The translations under genes and the position numbers were made by a program. From the NCBI RefSeq assembly GCF_000702665.1, contig NZ_JNJA01000001.1, positions 434,001 through 498,000 of the forward strand: a DNA stretch of 64,000 nucleotides. Reading direction: 5' to 3'. Below, piece by piece: positions 26,771 to 35,687 of the stretch. Origin of the DNA: Solidesulfovibrio alcoholivorans DSM 5433 (lineage in GTDB: Bacteria > Desulfobacterota > Desulfovibrionia > Desulfovibrionales > Desulfovibrionaceae). The notes beneath the pieces are model-generated. The model did not search any database, was not told where the DNA came from, and saw only the letters and a list, made by a program, of their open reading frames with translations. Within the stretch, counting starts at the first letter, position 1; each line of letters starts with the position of its first letter.

Positions 26771-27946
26771 TTACAGTTTGCCCAGGAAGTCGCCCATGGC
26801 CGTGAGCGCCTTTTCCAGGGTGGCGTCGTCCGTGGCGTAGGAAAGGCGCACGCAGCGGTCCTCGCCGAAGGCCACGCCGGGCACCGTGGCCACGCCGGCC
26901 TCGCCGAGAAGCGCCTCGGACAGGGCCGTGGAATCGGGCACGGCCGCGGTGTAGTACGCCGACAGGCAGGGGAACAGGTAGAACGCTCCGTCGGGCGTGG
27001 GGCACAGGGCCTTTTCCCAGGTCTTGATGATGGAAAGCGCCAGGTCGCGGCGGCGTTTGAAGGCCAGGCGCATCTCCTCCACGCAGTCCATGGGGCCGGT
27101 CAGGGCGGCGATGGCCGCCTTCTGGGCGATGGAGCAGATGTTGGAGGTGGACTGGCTTTGCAGGGTGGACATGGCCCGGATCAGGCTCGGGTGGCCCAGG
27201 GCGTAGCCCACGCGCCAGCCGGTCATGGCGAAGCTCTTGGACAGGCCGCCGACCACGACGACGTGCTCGGGGTGCAGCGCGAAGCAGCCGGCCATGGAGG
27301 CGGGCTTGGCCGGCTCGTAGACCAGCCGGTCGTAGATTTCGTCGGAGACGATGATGATGTCGCGGGCGACCGCCCAGTCCATGATGGCGTCGAGGGCCGC
27401 GGCGGTGTAGTGCGCGCCGGTGGGGTTGGAGGGCGAATTGAGGATCAGCGCCCGGGTGGTCGGGGTGGCGGCCCGGTCCAGATCCTCGACGGTGACGAGG
27501 AAGCCGTTTTCCGGGGAACTCGGCACGGGTACGGGCGTGGCCCCGGCCAGGCGGACCATGTCCGGGTAGCTCACCCAGTAGGGCGCGGGCACGAGCACTT
27601 CCTCGCCGGGGTTGAGCAGGGCCATGAACAGGGTGTAGAGGGCGTGCTTGCCGCCGCTGGTCAGGATGACCGATTCCCTGGGCATGGGCACGCCGTAGGT
27701 GTTTTTGTAGTAGGCGGTCACGGCCTCGCGCGCGGTGTGGATGCCCGGCACCGGAGTGTAGCGGGTGAAGTTGTCGTCGATGGCCTTTTTGGCGGCGGCC
27801 TTGATGTGGTCGGGAGTGTTGAAATCGGGTTCGCCGGCCGAAAGGTCGAGGATGGCCTTGCCCTGGCGACGCAGGTCGGCGGCTTTGGCGGCCATGCCGA
27901 GGGTTGCCGAAGGGGCGACGAGACGCATACGAAGCGCGGTGCGCAT
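26771..27946 (-). CDS. Class I/II aminotransferase (aspartate/prephenate type)
   Basis: Fold-type I PLP aminotransferase, probably aspartate or aspartate/prephenate aminotransferase. The 391 residues contain NSPSNPTG near 170 (substrate carboxylate and PLP phosphate contacts), DEIYDRL near 202 with the PLP-nitrogen Asp, and the Schiff-base lysine K237 in GGLSKSFAMTGWRVGY. The C-terminal VRLSYATDDATLEKAL holds the conserved Arg that binds substrate carboxylate. AAGGA lies upstream of the ATG. It heads a probable operon with the sensor kinase and NtrC-type regulator. Exact amino-donor preference cannot be read. Confidence 0.88.
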   Translation of the reverse strand: MRTALRMRLVAPSATLGMAAKAADLRRQGKAILDLSAGEPDFNTPDHIKAAAKKAIDDNFTRYTPVPGIHTAREAVTAYYKNTYGVPMPRESVILTSGGKHALYTLFMALLNPGEEVLVPAPYWVSYPDMVRLAGATPVPVPSSPENGFLVTVEDLDRAATPTTRALILNSPSNPTGAHYTAAALDAIMDWAVARDIIIVSDEIYDRLVYEPAKPASMAGCFALHPEHVVVVGGLSKSFAMTGWRVGYALGHPSLIRAMSTLQSQSTSNICSIAQKAAIAALTGPMDCVEEMRLAFKRRRDLALSIIKTWEKALCPTPDGAFYLFPCLSAYYTAAVPDSTALSEALLGEAGVATVPGVAFGEDRCVRLSYATDDATLEKALTAMGDFLGKL

Positions 27947-28036
27947 GGCCCGGAATCCTTGCTTAGGGGTTTTCGCCTACGGCCGCGGACGCGCGGCCGT
28001 CTGTCAATATAGCGTCAATCGCGAAAAAGGTAAATC

Positions 28037-28780
28037 ATGGTTCCCCGCTCGGAAGTTTCCGTGACCCTGCCCCTGCCCGGCCCCCTGGTCCCGGCCCGGT
28101 TCGTGCGCCGCCGCGTGCGCTTCCTCATCGACGTGGAAGGCGACACCGGCCCCTTCACCGCCCACGCCAACAACACCGGCTCCATGCTCGGCCTTTTGCG
28201 CCCGGGCCGGCGTGTCGGGCTTTCCGTGTCCGACAACCCCAAGCGCAAGCTGGCGCACACCCTGGAGATGGTGCGGCTTCCCGATTTCCGGGGCGATTTC
28301 TGGGTCGGTGTCAACACGCTCACCCCCAACCGCCTCTTTCGCAAGGCGTTCCTGGCCGGGGCCTTTCCCGACCTCGCCGGCTACGATGCCGTGCGGCCCG
28401 AGCCCGCTTTCGCCCACGGCAGGCTCGATTTCGCGCTTTCCGGCCCGGCCGGACAGTGTTTCGTGGAATGCAAAAACGTCACCATGGTCGAGGACGGCGC
28501 GGCCATGTTCCCGGACGCGGCCACGCTGCGCGGCTGCAAGCACCTGGTCGAACTGACGCGCCTGGCCCGGGAGGGAAACGCCCGCGCCGCGCTTTTTTTC
28601 TGCGTGCAGCGCCCGGACGGGGACTGCTTCGCCCCGGCCGCGGTCATCGACCCGGACTATGCGGCGCTCTTGCGCCAGGCCGTGGCCGCCGGCGTGCTCG
28701 TGCTCGCCTACCGCGCGGCGGTGGACGAGGCGGGGGTGCGTCTCGGCGGACGCCTGCCGCTGGCGCGCGGCTGCCTGTAG
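28037..28780 (+). CDS. sfsA: SfsA family DNA/RNA nuclease-like protein
   Basis: Member of the SfsA family (named for sugar fermentation stimulation in E. coli; structurally a PD-(D/E)XK nuclease-like fold, role in this organism unknown). At 247 residues its length is normal. An N-terminal OB-like part includes RRVRFLIDVE and AHANNTGSMLGLLRPG. The nuclease-like part has DFALSGPAGQCFVECKNVTMVEDG, with the D-x(n)-E-C-K signature near residues 134-148, and the conserved FPDAAT-RG-KHL segment. AAAAGG before the ATG supports the start. It is divergent from the aminotransferase operon and convergent with glgX. Confidence 0.92.
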   Translation: MVPRSEVSVTLPLPGPLVPARFVRRRVRFLIDVEGDTGPFTAHANNTGSMLGLLRPGRRVGLSVSDNPKRKLAHTLEMVRLPDFRGDFWVGVNTLTPNRLFRKAFLAGAFPDLAGYDAVRPEPAFAHGRLDFALSGPAGQCFVECKNVTMVEDGAAMFPDAATLRGCKHLVELTRLAREGNARAALFFCVQRPDGDCFAPAAVIDPDYAALLRQAVAAGVLVLAYRAAVDEAGVRLGGRLPLARGCL

Positions 28781-28817
28781 CCGCGCGCCGGCGGCGGGAG
28801 AGGCGTGGCGTGGCGGG

Positions 28818-30878
28818 TCAGGCGGAACCGGTCCCCGGCATTTTCCTGGGGCGCACGAACACGACGACCGACCGCTCCTGCACCATGTATTGCGCCGATG
28901 TCGCGGCCACGGGCGTGGCGGGAAAATCCCCGGGGCTGGCGCGGCCCGTGTCGAGGACCATCGCCCATTGTGCAGGGTCGCCGACCTGGAGGGTGAAGGC
29001 CAGGGGCTTCCAGTAGGCGTTGACCATGACGTAGAAATCGTCGTCGCCGGCGTTTTCCCCCTCAAGGGAGAACGCCAGGGTCCGGCAATAGCCGGCAAGG
29101 TCGCACGGCCCGTTGACGCCGAACCACTGGACGCTTTGACGCCAGTAGCCGCTGCGGCACAGGGAGGGATGGGCCTTGCGCAGGGCGATCATTTTCTTGA
29201 CGAAGGCGAAGACGTCCGCATGGGTTTTTTTGAGGCTCCAGTCGATCCAGGTGTCGGCATTGTCGATATTGTAGGGATTGCGGCGGCCTTTCTGGTCCTG
29301 CATGAATTCGTCGCCCATGAGGATCATGGGCGTGCCGTTGGCGAGCAGCAGCAGGGCGAAAAAGTTTTTCGTCTGGCGTTTGCGTAACGCGACCACGTCC
29401 GCGGGCGTGCCGCCGACCCCTTCATAGCCGCAGTTCCAGCCGAGTTGGGGATACGAATCGTCGTCGCTGGCGTGGTCGTAGGAGACGAGGTCGCCGATGC
29501 GGAAGCCGTCGTGGGAGGCGATGTAGTTTATCGATTGGAAGGGATGCATCGAAACCGGCAGGTTGTCGGGCAACAGGTCGCAGCTGCCGTACAGAGAGTC
29601 CATCAACGTGCCGACTTGCCCCGCGTCGCCCTTGACGAACCGGCGCAGGCAATCGCGGAAGCGCCCGTTCCACTGGTGCCAGACGCGGCCGGGGAATTTG
29701 GCCATGCCCATTTGCCACTGTTCGGCGATGAGCCTGACCGAGTTGAGCACCGGGTCCGTCGCGATTTCGTCGAACAACGGGGCGTCCTCGTCGTAGTCGT
29801 AGCGGCCCTCCTTGTAGTTGAGGGCCAGGACGGAGGCGAGATCGAAGCGGAAACCGTCCACGTGCATTTCCTCGACCCAGTAGCGCATGCTGTCCAGCAC
29901 GAGACGGCGCACGGCCGCGCCCGGAGCGAGGATCGTGTTGCCGCAGTCCGTCCAGTTGCAATAGGGGTTGGCCGCGTCGTTTTTTGCGATCATGTAGTAG
30001 CTGCTGTTGTCGATGCCCTTGAACGAATAGTTCGGACCGTGCTGATCCCCCTCGGTCGTATGATTGTACACGACGTCCAGGATGACTTCCATGCCGGCGG
30101 CGTGAAGGGCCTTCACCAACGCCTTGAACGCCGCGATCTGACCGCCGGCCGCCGGGTTCGCGGCATAGAGGTGGTGGGGCGAAAAGAAATTCAGCGTCAT
30201 GTATCCCCAGCAGCTCCCCTCCTGCGGGTCGCACTGGAAGACGGGCATCAATTCCACTGCGGTCACGCCGAGTTCCTTGAGGTGAGGGATCATCCGGACC
30301 AGGCCCTCATAGGTGCCGCGTTCGTCCGGGGGCACTCCCGAATTGGAATTCTTCGTGAAATGCCCAACGTGCAATTCGTATATGACGAGGCTCTGGCCAT
30401 GGCGCTGGGGCTTGTCGTCGCCCCAGTCGAAAGCGCCGGCATCGCGCTCCAGCCGTCCCAGGGGGGCCTTGCCTTCGTTGGAGCCGGGCATGCAGGCCGC
30501 CGCCCGGCTGAAGTCGGGCGGGAAAAAGACGGACCGGGCGTAAGGGTCGAGCAGGACCTTGTCTTTGTCGAAGCTGTGCCAGTCGTAGCCGAAACCGGGG
30601 CCTGATTTCGGGCCGTCCACCTTGTAGGCGTAATACAGCGCGCCCCGCATGGCGGAGGCCGGAATGCGCGTATGCCATATCCTCCCTGTCTTATTGAGGT
30701 ATGGATCGAAATTGTAACTGTAGCAGGGCGCGGAGACGACGGAGTCGTAGCAGGAAAGCGTCACGCTTGTCGCGAATTTGGAATACAGTGCGAAATTCCA
30801 GGCTTGTTGCTCCTCGATCCAGGTGGCGCCAAGACGCTCGGACGACCCATACTGTCTTTCCCATTGATTATCGGTCAT
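28818..30878 (-). CDS. glgX: Glycogen debranching enzyme / isoamylase-type alpha-1,6-glucosidase
   Basis: GH13 debranching enzyme that cleaves alpha-1,6 branches of glycogen or limit dextrin. The 686 residues contain an N-terminal CBM48-like beta-sandwich (about 10-120) and a GH13 barrel. Barrel features are VIYELHVGHFT near 165, DVVYNHT near 268, nucleophile D346 in DGFRFDLASV, acid/base E386 in LIAEQW, and the transition-state aspartate in IASHDGF. A C-terminal beta domain follows. Its motifs resemble the isoamylase/GlgX group (TreX). GAGGACAAGCCA precedes the ATG. Together with GlgP it would allow full glycogen breakdown. Confidence 0.9.
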   Translation of the reverse strand: MTDNQWERQYGSSERLGATWIEEQQAWNFALYSKFATSVTLSCYDSVVSAPCYSYNFDPYLNKTGRIWHTRIPASAMRGALYYAYKVDGPKSGPGFGYDWHSFDKDKVLLDPYARSVFFPPDFSRAAACMPGSNEGKAPLGRLERDAGAFDWGDDKPQRHGQSLVIYELHVGHFTKNSNSGVPPDERGTYEGLVRMIPHLKELGVTAVELMPVFQCDPQEGSCWGYMTLNFFSPHHLYAANPAAGGQIAAFKALVKALHAAGMEVILDVVYNHTTEGDQHGPNYSFKGIDNSSYYMIAKNDAANPYCNWTDCGNTILAPGAAVRRLVLDSMRYWVEEMHVDGFRFDLASVLALNYKEGRYDYDEDAPLFDEIATDPVLNSVRLIAEQWQMGMAKFPGRVWHQWNGRFRDCLRRFVKGDAGQVGTLMDSLYGSCDLLPDNLPVSMHPFQSINYIASHDGFRIGDLVSYDHASDDDSYPQLGWNCGYEGVGGTPADVVALRKRQTKNFFALLLLANGTPMILMGDEFMQDQKGRRNPYNIDNADTWIDWSLKKTHADVFAFVKKMIALRKAHPSLCRSGYWRQSVQWFGVNGPCDLAGYCRTLAFSLEGENAGDDDFYVMVNAYWKPLAFTLQVGDPAQWAMVLDTGRASPGDFPATPVAATSAQYMVQERSVVVFVRPRKMPGTGSA

Positions 30879-31111
30879 TGGCTTGTCCTCGTTGGAAAAG
30901 GGTTGCGGTTGGCGTGGGGCGCGGAAAAAGTTTTATTTCTGATACGTGATTAGCGCGGTTTATTTAAAATGCGCAACAGAAAATTCGATTGTTGCGTATC
31001 GGTGGGGTGCGGGACGCGACGGGAGCAAGGAGGGCCGTGGCCGGCCTCTTTTCGGGGAATGCGGCTCGGCGCGGCGCAAGGGCCGCCGGAGAAGAACGCG
31101 CTGCGCGGGGG

Positions 31112-32263
31112 TTACGGCTTCGGCCGGTGCCGCCCCAGGATGCGCCGGGCGGCCGGTGCTTCCACGAAGCGCGAAAGGAGCAGGCCCGTAACCACGGTCG
31201 CGGCCATGCCGATGCCGCATACCGCCGGCCACGTGTCCGGCAAAAGGCGCAAAAGGGCCTGCCACGGTTCGAGCGTCAGCGGCTGGAGCAGGTAGACCGA
31301 CAGGCTCGCCCCGGCAAAGGCGCGCACGGGCCGCGCCCCCGCCCATGCCGGCGCGCGCGCGGCGAGCCCCAGGCAGACAGCCGCCAGACAGGGCGCGTAC
31401 AGGGCATTGTTGGCGAGCACGGACAGGAAAAACGAGCCGTGTGGAAAGGGGGTAAACGCCAGCAGGCAAAGTCCCGCCCCGGCCGCGGGCCCGAGCCAGG
31501 CCGGCGGGCGCGCGCCCAGCAGGAACAGCCGGGCCGTGGCCATGCCGCACAGGAATTCGGGCAGGCGCAGGTACGGGGCGGTGTAGGTCAGCCACTGGAA
31601 AAAAAGCCCGGCCAGGTCCGTGGCATGGTCCGCAAAGACCGGGTGGGCGGCGGCGACCCGGGCGAAAAGCGCGGGCCAGGACGCCGCGATCCAGGCGTCG
31701 GCGCAGACGGCCGTGCCCAGGGCGCAGGTGGCGGTGACAAGGGCCGCGCGTCTTGTCGCCAGGGCGCTGACCGGGCGCAGCAGCAACGGAAAGAGCAGGT
31801 AGAAAAAGACCTCGGTGCTGACGGCCCAGCCGATGGGAAAGAGGGACGGGGCTTCGGGCGCGAAAAACCAGGTCTGGACCAGGGTGGCATGGGCCAGCAC
31901 CTCGCCGGGAAAGCGGGTGAAAAAGCCGGGCTCGCGCAGGACGGCCAGGCCGAGGTGCGCAAGCAGCAGCAGAAGGTAGACCGGGTAGATGCGGGCCAGC
32001 CGGGCCAGGGCGAAGCGCTTCGCGGAAAACGCCGGCGCGTCCGGGCGCGGGGCGTGGGTGTAGAAGAGCACGAAGCCCGAGAGCACGAAAAAGCCCGACA
32101 GTCCCGCCTGGGTCAGCCGCGCCGCAGGGATGGCCAGAAACGGGTGCCGCGGCAGGGGCGTGAGCCAGGCCAGGGCGTGCCCGGCCAGCACGGCCAGGGC
32201 CGCCAGGGCGCGAAAGCCCCCGAGGCCGGCCAGAAACGGCGGCTTGCCGCGTCCTTTTTCCAT
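31112..32263 (-). CDS. Membrane acyltransferase (acyltransferase 3 family)
   Basis: Integral membrane O-acyltransferase of the OafA/acyltransferase-3 type, which acylates cell-surface glycans or other exported molecules. The 383 residues begin with the family N-terminus (GLGGFRALAALAVLAGH, with the essential Arg and His near 18-30), continue with FFVLSGFVLFYT, and have about ten hydrophobic spans. WAVSTEVFFYLLFPLLL near 173 is another family landmark. ATG 32263 is chosen for AGGGG upstream and because the conserved N-terminus starts there; an open frame extends a further 106 codons without support. It is divergent from the Lon-like gene, sharing a 145-base spacer. Confidence 0.88.
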   Translation of the reverse strand: MEKGRGKPPFLAGLGGFRALAALAVLAGHALAWLTPLPRHPFLAIPAARLTQAGLSGFFVLSGFVLFYTHAPRPDAPAFSAKRFALARLARIYPVYLLLLLAHLGLAVLREPGFFTRFPGEVLAHATLVQTWFFAPEAPSLFPIGWAVSTEVFFYLLFPLLLRPVSALATRRAALVTATCALGTAVCADAWIAASWPALFARVAAAHPVFADHATDLAGLFFQWLTYTAPYLRLPEFLCGMATARLFLLGARPPAWLGPAAGAGLCLLAFTPFPHGSFFLSVLANNALYAPCLAAVCLGLAARAPAWAGARPVRAFAGASLSVYLLQPLTLEPWQALLRLLPDTWPAVCGIGMAATVVTGLLLSRFVEAPAARRILGRHRPKP

Positions 32264-32408
32264 CGGCAAGCCCCTACCAGGAAGCGCCCGGCCTGAAAAG
32301 CCGGGCGGCGGCGGAGATGACAAAGCGGCCATGAGTTCGTATTCTAGGAAAAGCGACCCCGGGACGACCGGCGTCCCCATCCCCAAAGCCTTTTTCCAGA
32401 CGGAATCC

Positions 32409-34826
32409 ATGACGCACACCCTTCGCCCCAAAGACCTGCGCGCGGCCTGCGACCCCGCATCCCTGCCCTTTGCCGACAGCCGGGACATTCCCGACGACCC
32501 CGACGCCCTGGCCAAGACCCAGCCCCGGGCGCATGCCGCCCTGAGCCTGGCGCTCTCCATCGCCGGGCGCGAATACAACATCTACCTCGCCGGCGAGCCC
32601 GGCATGGGCCGCACCCATTTCGCCCGCCGCTTCCTCGACCCCGAGGCGGCCAAGGGCAAGGTGCCGCCGGACTGGCTCTACGTCCACAATTTCGACGACC
32701 CGGACAGGCCGCGCGCCGTGTCCCTGCCGCCCGGCCAGGGCAAGGGCTTCAAGGTCGCCCTGGCCAAGGCCGTGACCGACATGCGCGAGGAGATTCCTGC
32801 CCGCTTCGAGCGCGAGGCCTACCAGACCGAGAAGCAGTCGCTGCTGCGCGGCTACAACGCCGACCGCGAGACCGTGCTCGACGAGATGGAGGAGCGCGCC
32901 AAGTCCGAGGGCTACAGCCTGTTCGTGGACGACCAGGGCGGCTTCACCCTCTATCCGCTGCTCGAGGGCAAGGTCGTTTCCGACGAGGAATTCGAGCGCC
33001 TGGACCCGGAGCTCAAGAAATCGCTCAAGGCCAAGGGCGACCGGCTCCTGGAGGAGATGGGCACGGCCCTGCGGCGTCTGTCCAAGGAGGAGCGCGGCTA
33101 CCGCGACCGGGAAAAGGACCTGGAGCGCGCCACGGCCGGCGAGGTCGTGGACGCCCATCTGGCCGCGCTCGCCTCCTACCGCGAGGCCAACCCGGCCATC
33201 GACGGGTTTCTTGCCGCCATGCGCGCCGACATCCTGGACAACATCGACGCCTTCATGCCCCAGGCACAGGCCGCCACGCCGCCTCCGGTCCACGGCGAGG
33301 CGCCCTATCCCGACGACATCTTCTACCGCTACGAGGCCAACCTGTTCGTGGACAACGGTTCGCTCACGGGCGCGCCCGTGGTCATCGAGGACCACCCCAC
33401 CTACTTCAACCTCATGGGCTGCATCGAGCGCGAATCCGAGATGGGCGCGCTCTACACCGATTTCACGCTGATCAAGGCCGGCTCCCTGCACCGCGCCAAC
33501 GGCGGCTTCCTCATCATCCGCGTGGACGACATCTCGGCCAACATCGGGGCCTGGGAAGGACTCTTGCGTGCCCTGCGCTCGGGTCTTGGCCGCGTGGAGG
33601 ACCCGGCCGAGGGCGGCGAACACGTGCGCACCCGCACCATCGAGCCCGAACCCGTGCCGCTCGACCTCAAGGTGGTGCTCGTCGGGCCCGACGAAGCCCA
33701 CGAGCTGCTCCTTTACAACGACGAACGTTTCGGCAAGCTCTTCAAGCTCAAGGCCCACCTCCAGGAGACCATGCCGCGCACCGAGGAAAACGTGCGCGTC
33801 TACCTGTCGCTGGCGGCCCGGGCCATCGACGAGGCGAAACTGCCGCCTTTCGACCGCGCCGCCCTGGCCGGGCTCGTGGAATACGCCTCGGTTCTGGCCG
33901 AGGACCAGGCCAGGCTTTCGCTCAAGCTCCCCCTGGCGCGCGAGCTCATGATCGAGGCCGCGGCCCTGGCCCGGCGCGAAGGCGCGGCGCAGGTCGGCCT
34001 GGCCCACCTGCGCCTGGCCCGGCGCGCCAGGGATTTTCGCGCCAACCTCTACGAGGAGGAATACCTCGAGGAGTACGACCGCGAGATGATCAAGGTGTCC
34101 ACCGCGGGCGAGGCCGTGGGCCGGGCCAACGGCCTGTCCGTGCGCATGTACGGCGACTACGCCTTCGGGCTGCCGCACCAGATCGCCTGCACCGTCGGCG
34201 TCGGCCACGGCGGCATCCTGGACCTCGAGCGCGAGGCCGAGCTCGGCGGGCCCATCCACACCAAGGGCATGATGATCCTGAAAAGCTACTTGATCGGCCG
34301 CTTCGCCCAGGACAAGGCGCTGGTCATGACCGGGTCGCTGTGCTTCGAGCAGAGCTACGCCGAGGTGGAGGGCGATTCGGCCTCGGGCGCGGAACTGGCC
34401 GCGCTGCTCTCGGCCCTGGCCGAGCGGCCGATCAAGCTGCGCTACGCCATGACCGGCGCGGTCTCCCAGTCCGGGGCCATCCTGGCCGTGGGCGGGCTCA
34501 ACGAGAAGATCCGCGGCTTCTTCACGGTCTGCCGCCGCCGGGGCCTCACCGGCGACCAGGGCGTGCTCCTGCCGGCGGACAATGTGGTCAACCTCATGCT
34601 CGACGACGACATCCTGGAAGCCGTGGACAAGGGGCTTTTCCACATCTACCCCGTGACCACCATCGAGGAGGTCATGGAGATTCTGACCGGCATTCCCGCG
34701 GGCGCGTCCGGCCCCGACGGGAAGTTCCCGCCCGAGAGCCTCTTCGCCCTGGTGGACGCGCGGCTCTCGCGCATGGCCCGGTGCGCGCCCATGGGCTTTT
34801 CGCAGCAGCAACCCGGACAAGGATGA
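32409..34826 (+). CDS. Lon-like ATP-dependent protease (AAA + S16 peptidase)
   Basis: Cytoplasmic AAA protease of the LonB/LonC-like group (AAA_32 plus S16). The 805 residues contain a nucleotide site GEPGMGRT (62-69), where the usual Walker lysine is Arg, a long charged helical insertion (about 130-290), a Walker B-like HRANGGFLIIRVDD near 365, and a C-terminal Lon protease domain. Its catalytic dyad is S657 (VEGDSASG) and K700 (GGLNEKI), 43 residues apart as in E. coli Lon (S679/K722). Start 32409 is a judgement: an ATG at 32331 is in frame, and the spacer to the divergent acyltransferase is short. The Arg in Walker A may be normal for this subfamily or may mean weak ATP hydrolysis. It is followed four bases later by a helical partner gene. 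Confidence 0.85.
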   Translation: MTHTLRPKDLRAACDPASLPFADSRDIPDDPDALAKTQPRAHAALSLALSIAGREYNIYLAGEPGMGRTHFARRFLDPEAAKGKVPPDWLYVHNFDDPDRPRAVSLPPGQGKGFKVALAKAVTDMREEIPARFEREAYQTEKQSLLRGYNADRETVLDEMEERAKSEGYSLFVDDQGGFTLYPLLEGKVVSDEEFERLDPELKKSLKAKGDRLLEEMGTALRRLSKEERGYRDREKDLERATAGEVVDAHLAALASYREANPAIDGFLAAMRADILDNIDAFMPQAQAATPPPVHGEAPYPDDIFYRYEANLFVDNGSLTGAPVVIEDHPTYFNLMGCIERESEMGALYTDFTLIKAGSLHRANGGFLIIRVDDISANIGAWEGLLRALRSGLGRVEDPAEGGEHVRTRTIEPEPVPLDLKVVLVGPDEAHELLLYNDERFGKLFKLKAHLQETMPRTEENVRVYLSLAARAIDEAKLPPFDRAALAGLVEYASVLAEDQARLSLKLPLARELMIEAAALARREGAAQVGLAHLRLARRARDFRANLYEEEYLEEYDREMIKVSTAGEAVGRANGLSVRMYGDYAFGLPHQIACTVGVGHGGILDLEREAELGGPIHTKGMMILKSYLIGRFAQDKALVMTGSLCFEQSYAEVEGDSASGAELAALLSALAERPIKLRYAMTGAVSQSGAILAVGGLNEKIRGFFTVCRRRGLTGDQGVLLPADNVVNLMLDDDILEAVDKGLFHIYPVTTIEEVMEILTGIPAGASGPDGKFPPESLFALVDARLSRMARCAPMGFSQQQPGQG

Positions 34827-34830
34827 GGCC

Positions 34831-35601
34831 ATGGCCAGCAACTGGTTCGACGAGAAACGCGCCGAGTTCATGCGCGACCTGCTGCGCGACTACTGTCTGG
34901 CCGTGCAGGTCCTGGAACGGCTTTTCCGCGATTTCGACCGCACCGGCACCATGGCCTTCGAGGACTTGAAGGACCTGCTCGGCGAGGAGATGAACAAGGG
35001 TTTGTTGTGGCGCTTGAAGGACACGGCCCACCACCTCTTCCGCGAAGGCGGCGGCGTGAGCCTCGTCGGCCAGTTTCTCGACTGGTGCATCGGCTACATC
35101 TTCCACGAGTCCATGAAACTCAAGGAAGATGCCTACCAGCAGCAGAACTACGCGCCGTGGTTTCGCTCCATGCAGGAGCGCGAACTGCCCGAGCCCGACC
35201 TCATCATCAGCCGCGAGCTGTTTCAGCTGCTCATGCAGACCGCCGAGAGCATGCAGCGCGAGATCCGCCGCATCCGCTTCCTGTTCGGCGAATGCCGCAA
35301 GCTCTTCCCGCTTTTCTTCGCCGACCAGAAGGAAAACCACTGGCTGGCCCGGTTTCTCTTCAAGCGCAACGAGCTCGTGCGCGAGGTCTTCGGCCAGGGC
35401 TACCGCGAGCTCGTGCGCGGCGTCTACGGCAACACGCCGGAATTCCTCTACGTCATGGCCTCGCGCAGCCTGCGCGAGGGCGGCTGGATGCAGCAGGCCG
35501 CCGAGGCGGCCGAGGAAGCCTGCCGCCTGTGCCCCCAAAGCGAACCCGCCCGCCGCGAAAAGGAAATCGTCGATACCTGGCGCGCCCATTTGCGGGCGTG
35601 A
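34831..35601 (+). CDS. Helical protein of unknown function, cotranscribed with the Lon-like protease
   Basis: Not recognised. The 256-residue, mostly alpha-helical, charged protein has no signal peptide. It contains an EF-hand-like stretch near 33-50 (FRDFDRTGTMAFEDLKDLL), a middle rich in aromatic and Met residues, and a C-terminal TPR-like repeat pair (EFLYVMASRSLREGGWMQQAAEAAEEACRL, residues about 205-240). The ATG lies four bases after the protease stop, with GGATGAGG spanning the junction, so the two are almost certainly coupled. An adaptor or substrate role for the protease is a guess from position only. Confidence 0.8.
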   Translation: MASNWFDEKRAEFMRDLLRDYCLAVQVLERLFRDFDRTGTMAFEDLKDLLGEEMNKGLLWRLKDTAHHLFREGGGVSLVGQFLDWCIGYIFHESMKLKEDAYQQQNYAPWFRSMQERELPEPDLIISRELFQLLMQTAESMQREIRRIRFLFGECRKLFPLFFADQKENHWLARFLFKRNELVREVFGQGYRELVRGVYGNTPEFLYVMASRSLREGGWMQQAAEAAEEACRLCPQSEPARREKEIVDTWRAHLRA

Positions 35602-35628
35602 GGGGGAAGACGGGGGGAAAGAGGGAAG

Positions 35629-35684
35629 ATGCCTCCGGCGGCCAGGAGGGGCACTGCCCCTCCTGGACCTCCCGAATGGGGGGA
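35629..35684. repeat. R2 palindromic intergenic repeat, copy f
   Basis: GCCTCCGGCGGCCAGGAGGGGC-ACT-GCCCCTCCTGGACC followed by CCCGAATGGGGGG. It fills the 86-base gap between two convergent genes, an ideal place for a bidirectional transcript end. Confidence 0.8.
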
Positions 35685-35687
35685 AGG

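Noticed and set aside
32130..32408. N-terminal extension of the Lon-like protease
   Set aside because: Open frame upstream overlaps the divergent acyltransferase gene and shows no conserved sequence or ribosome site.
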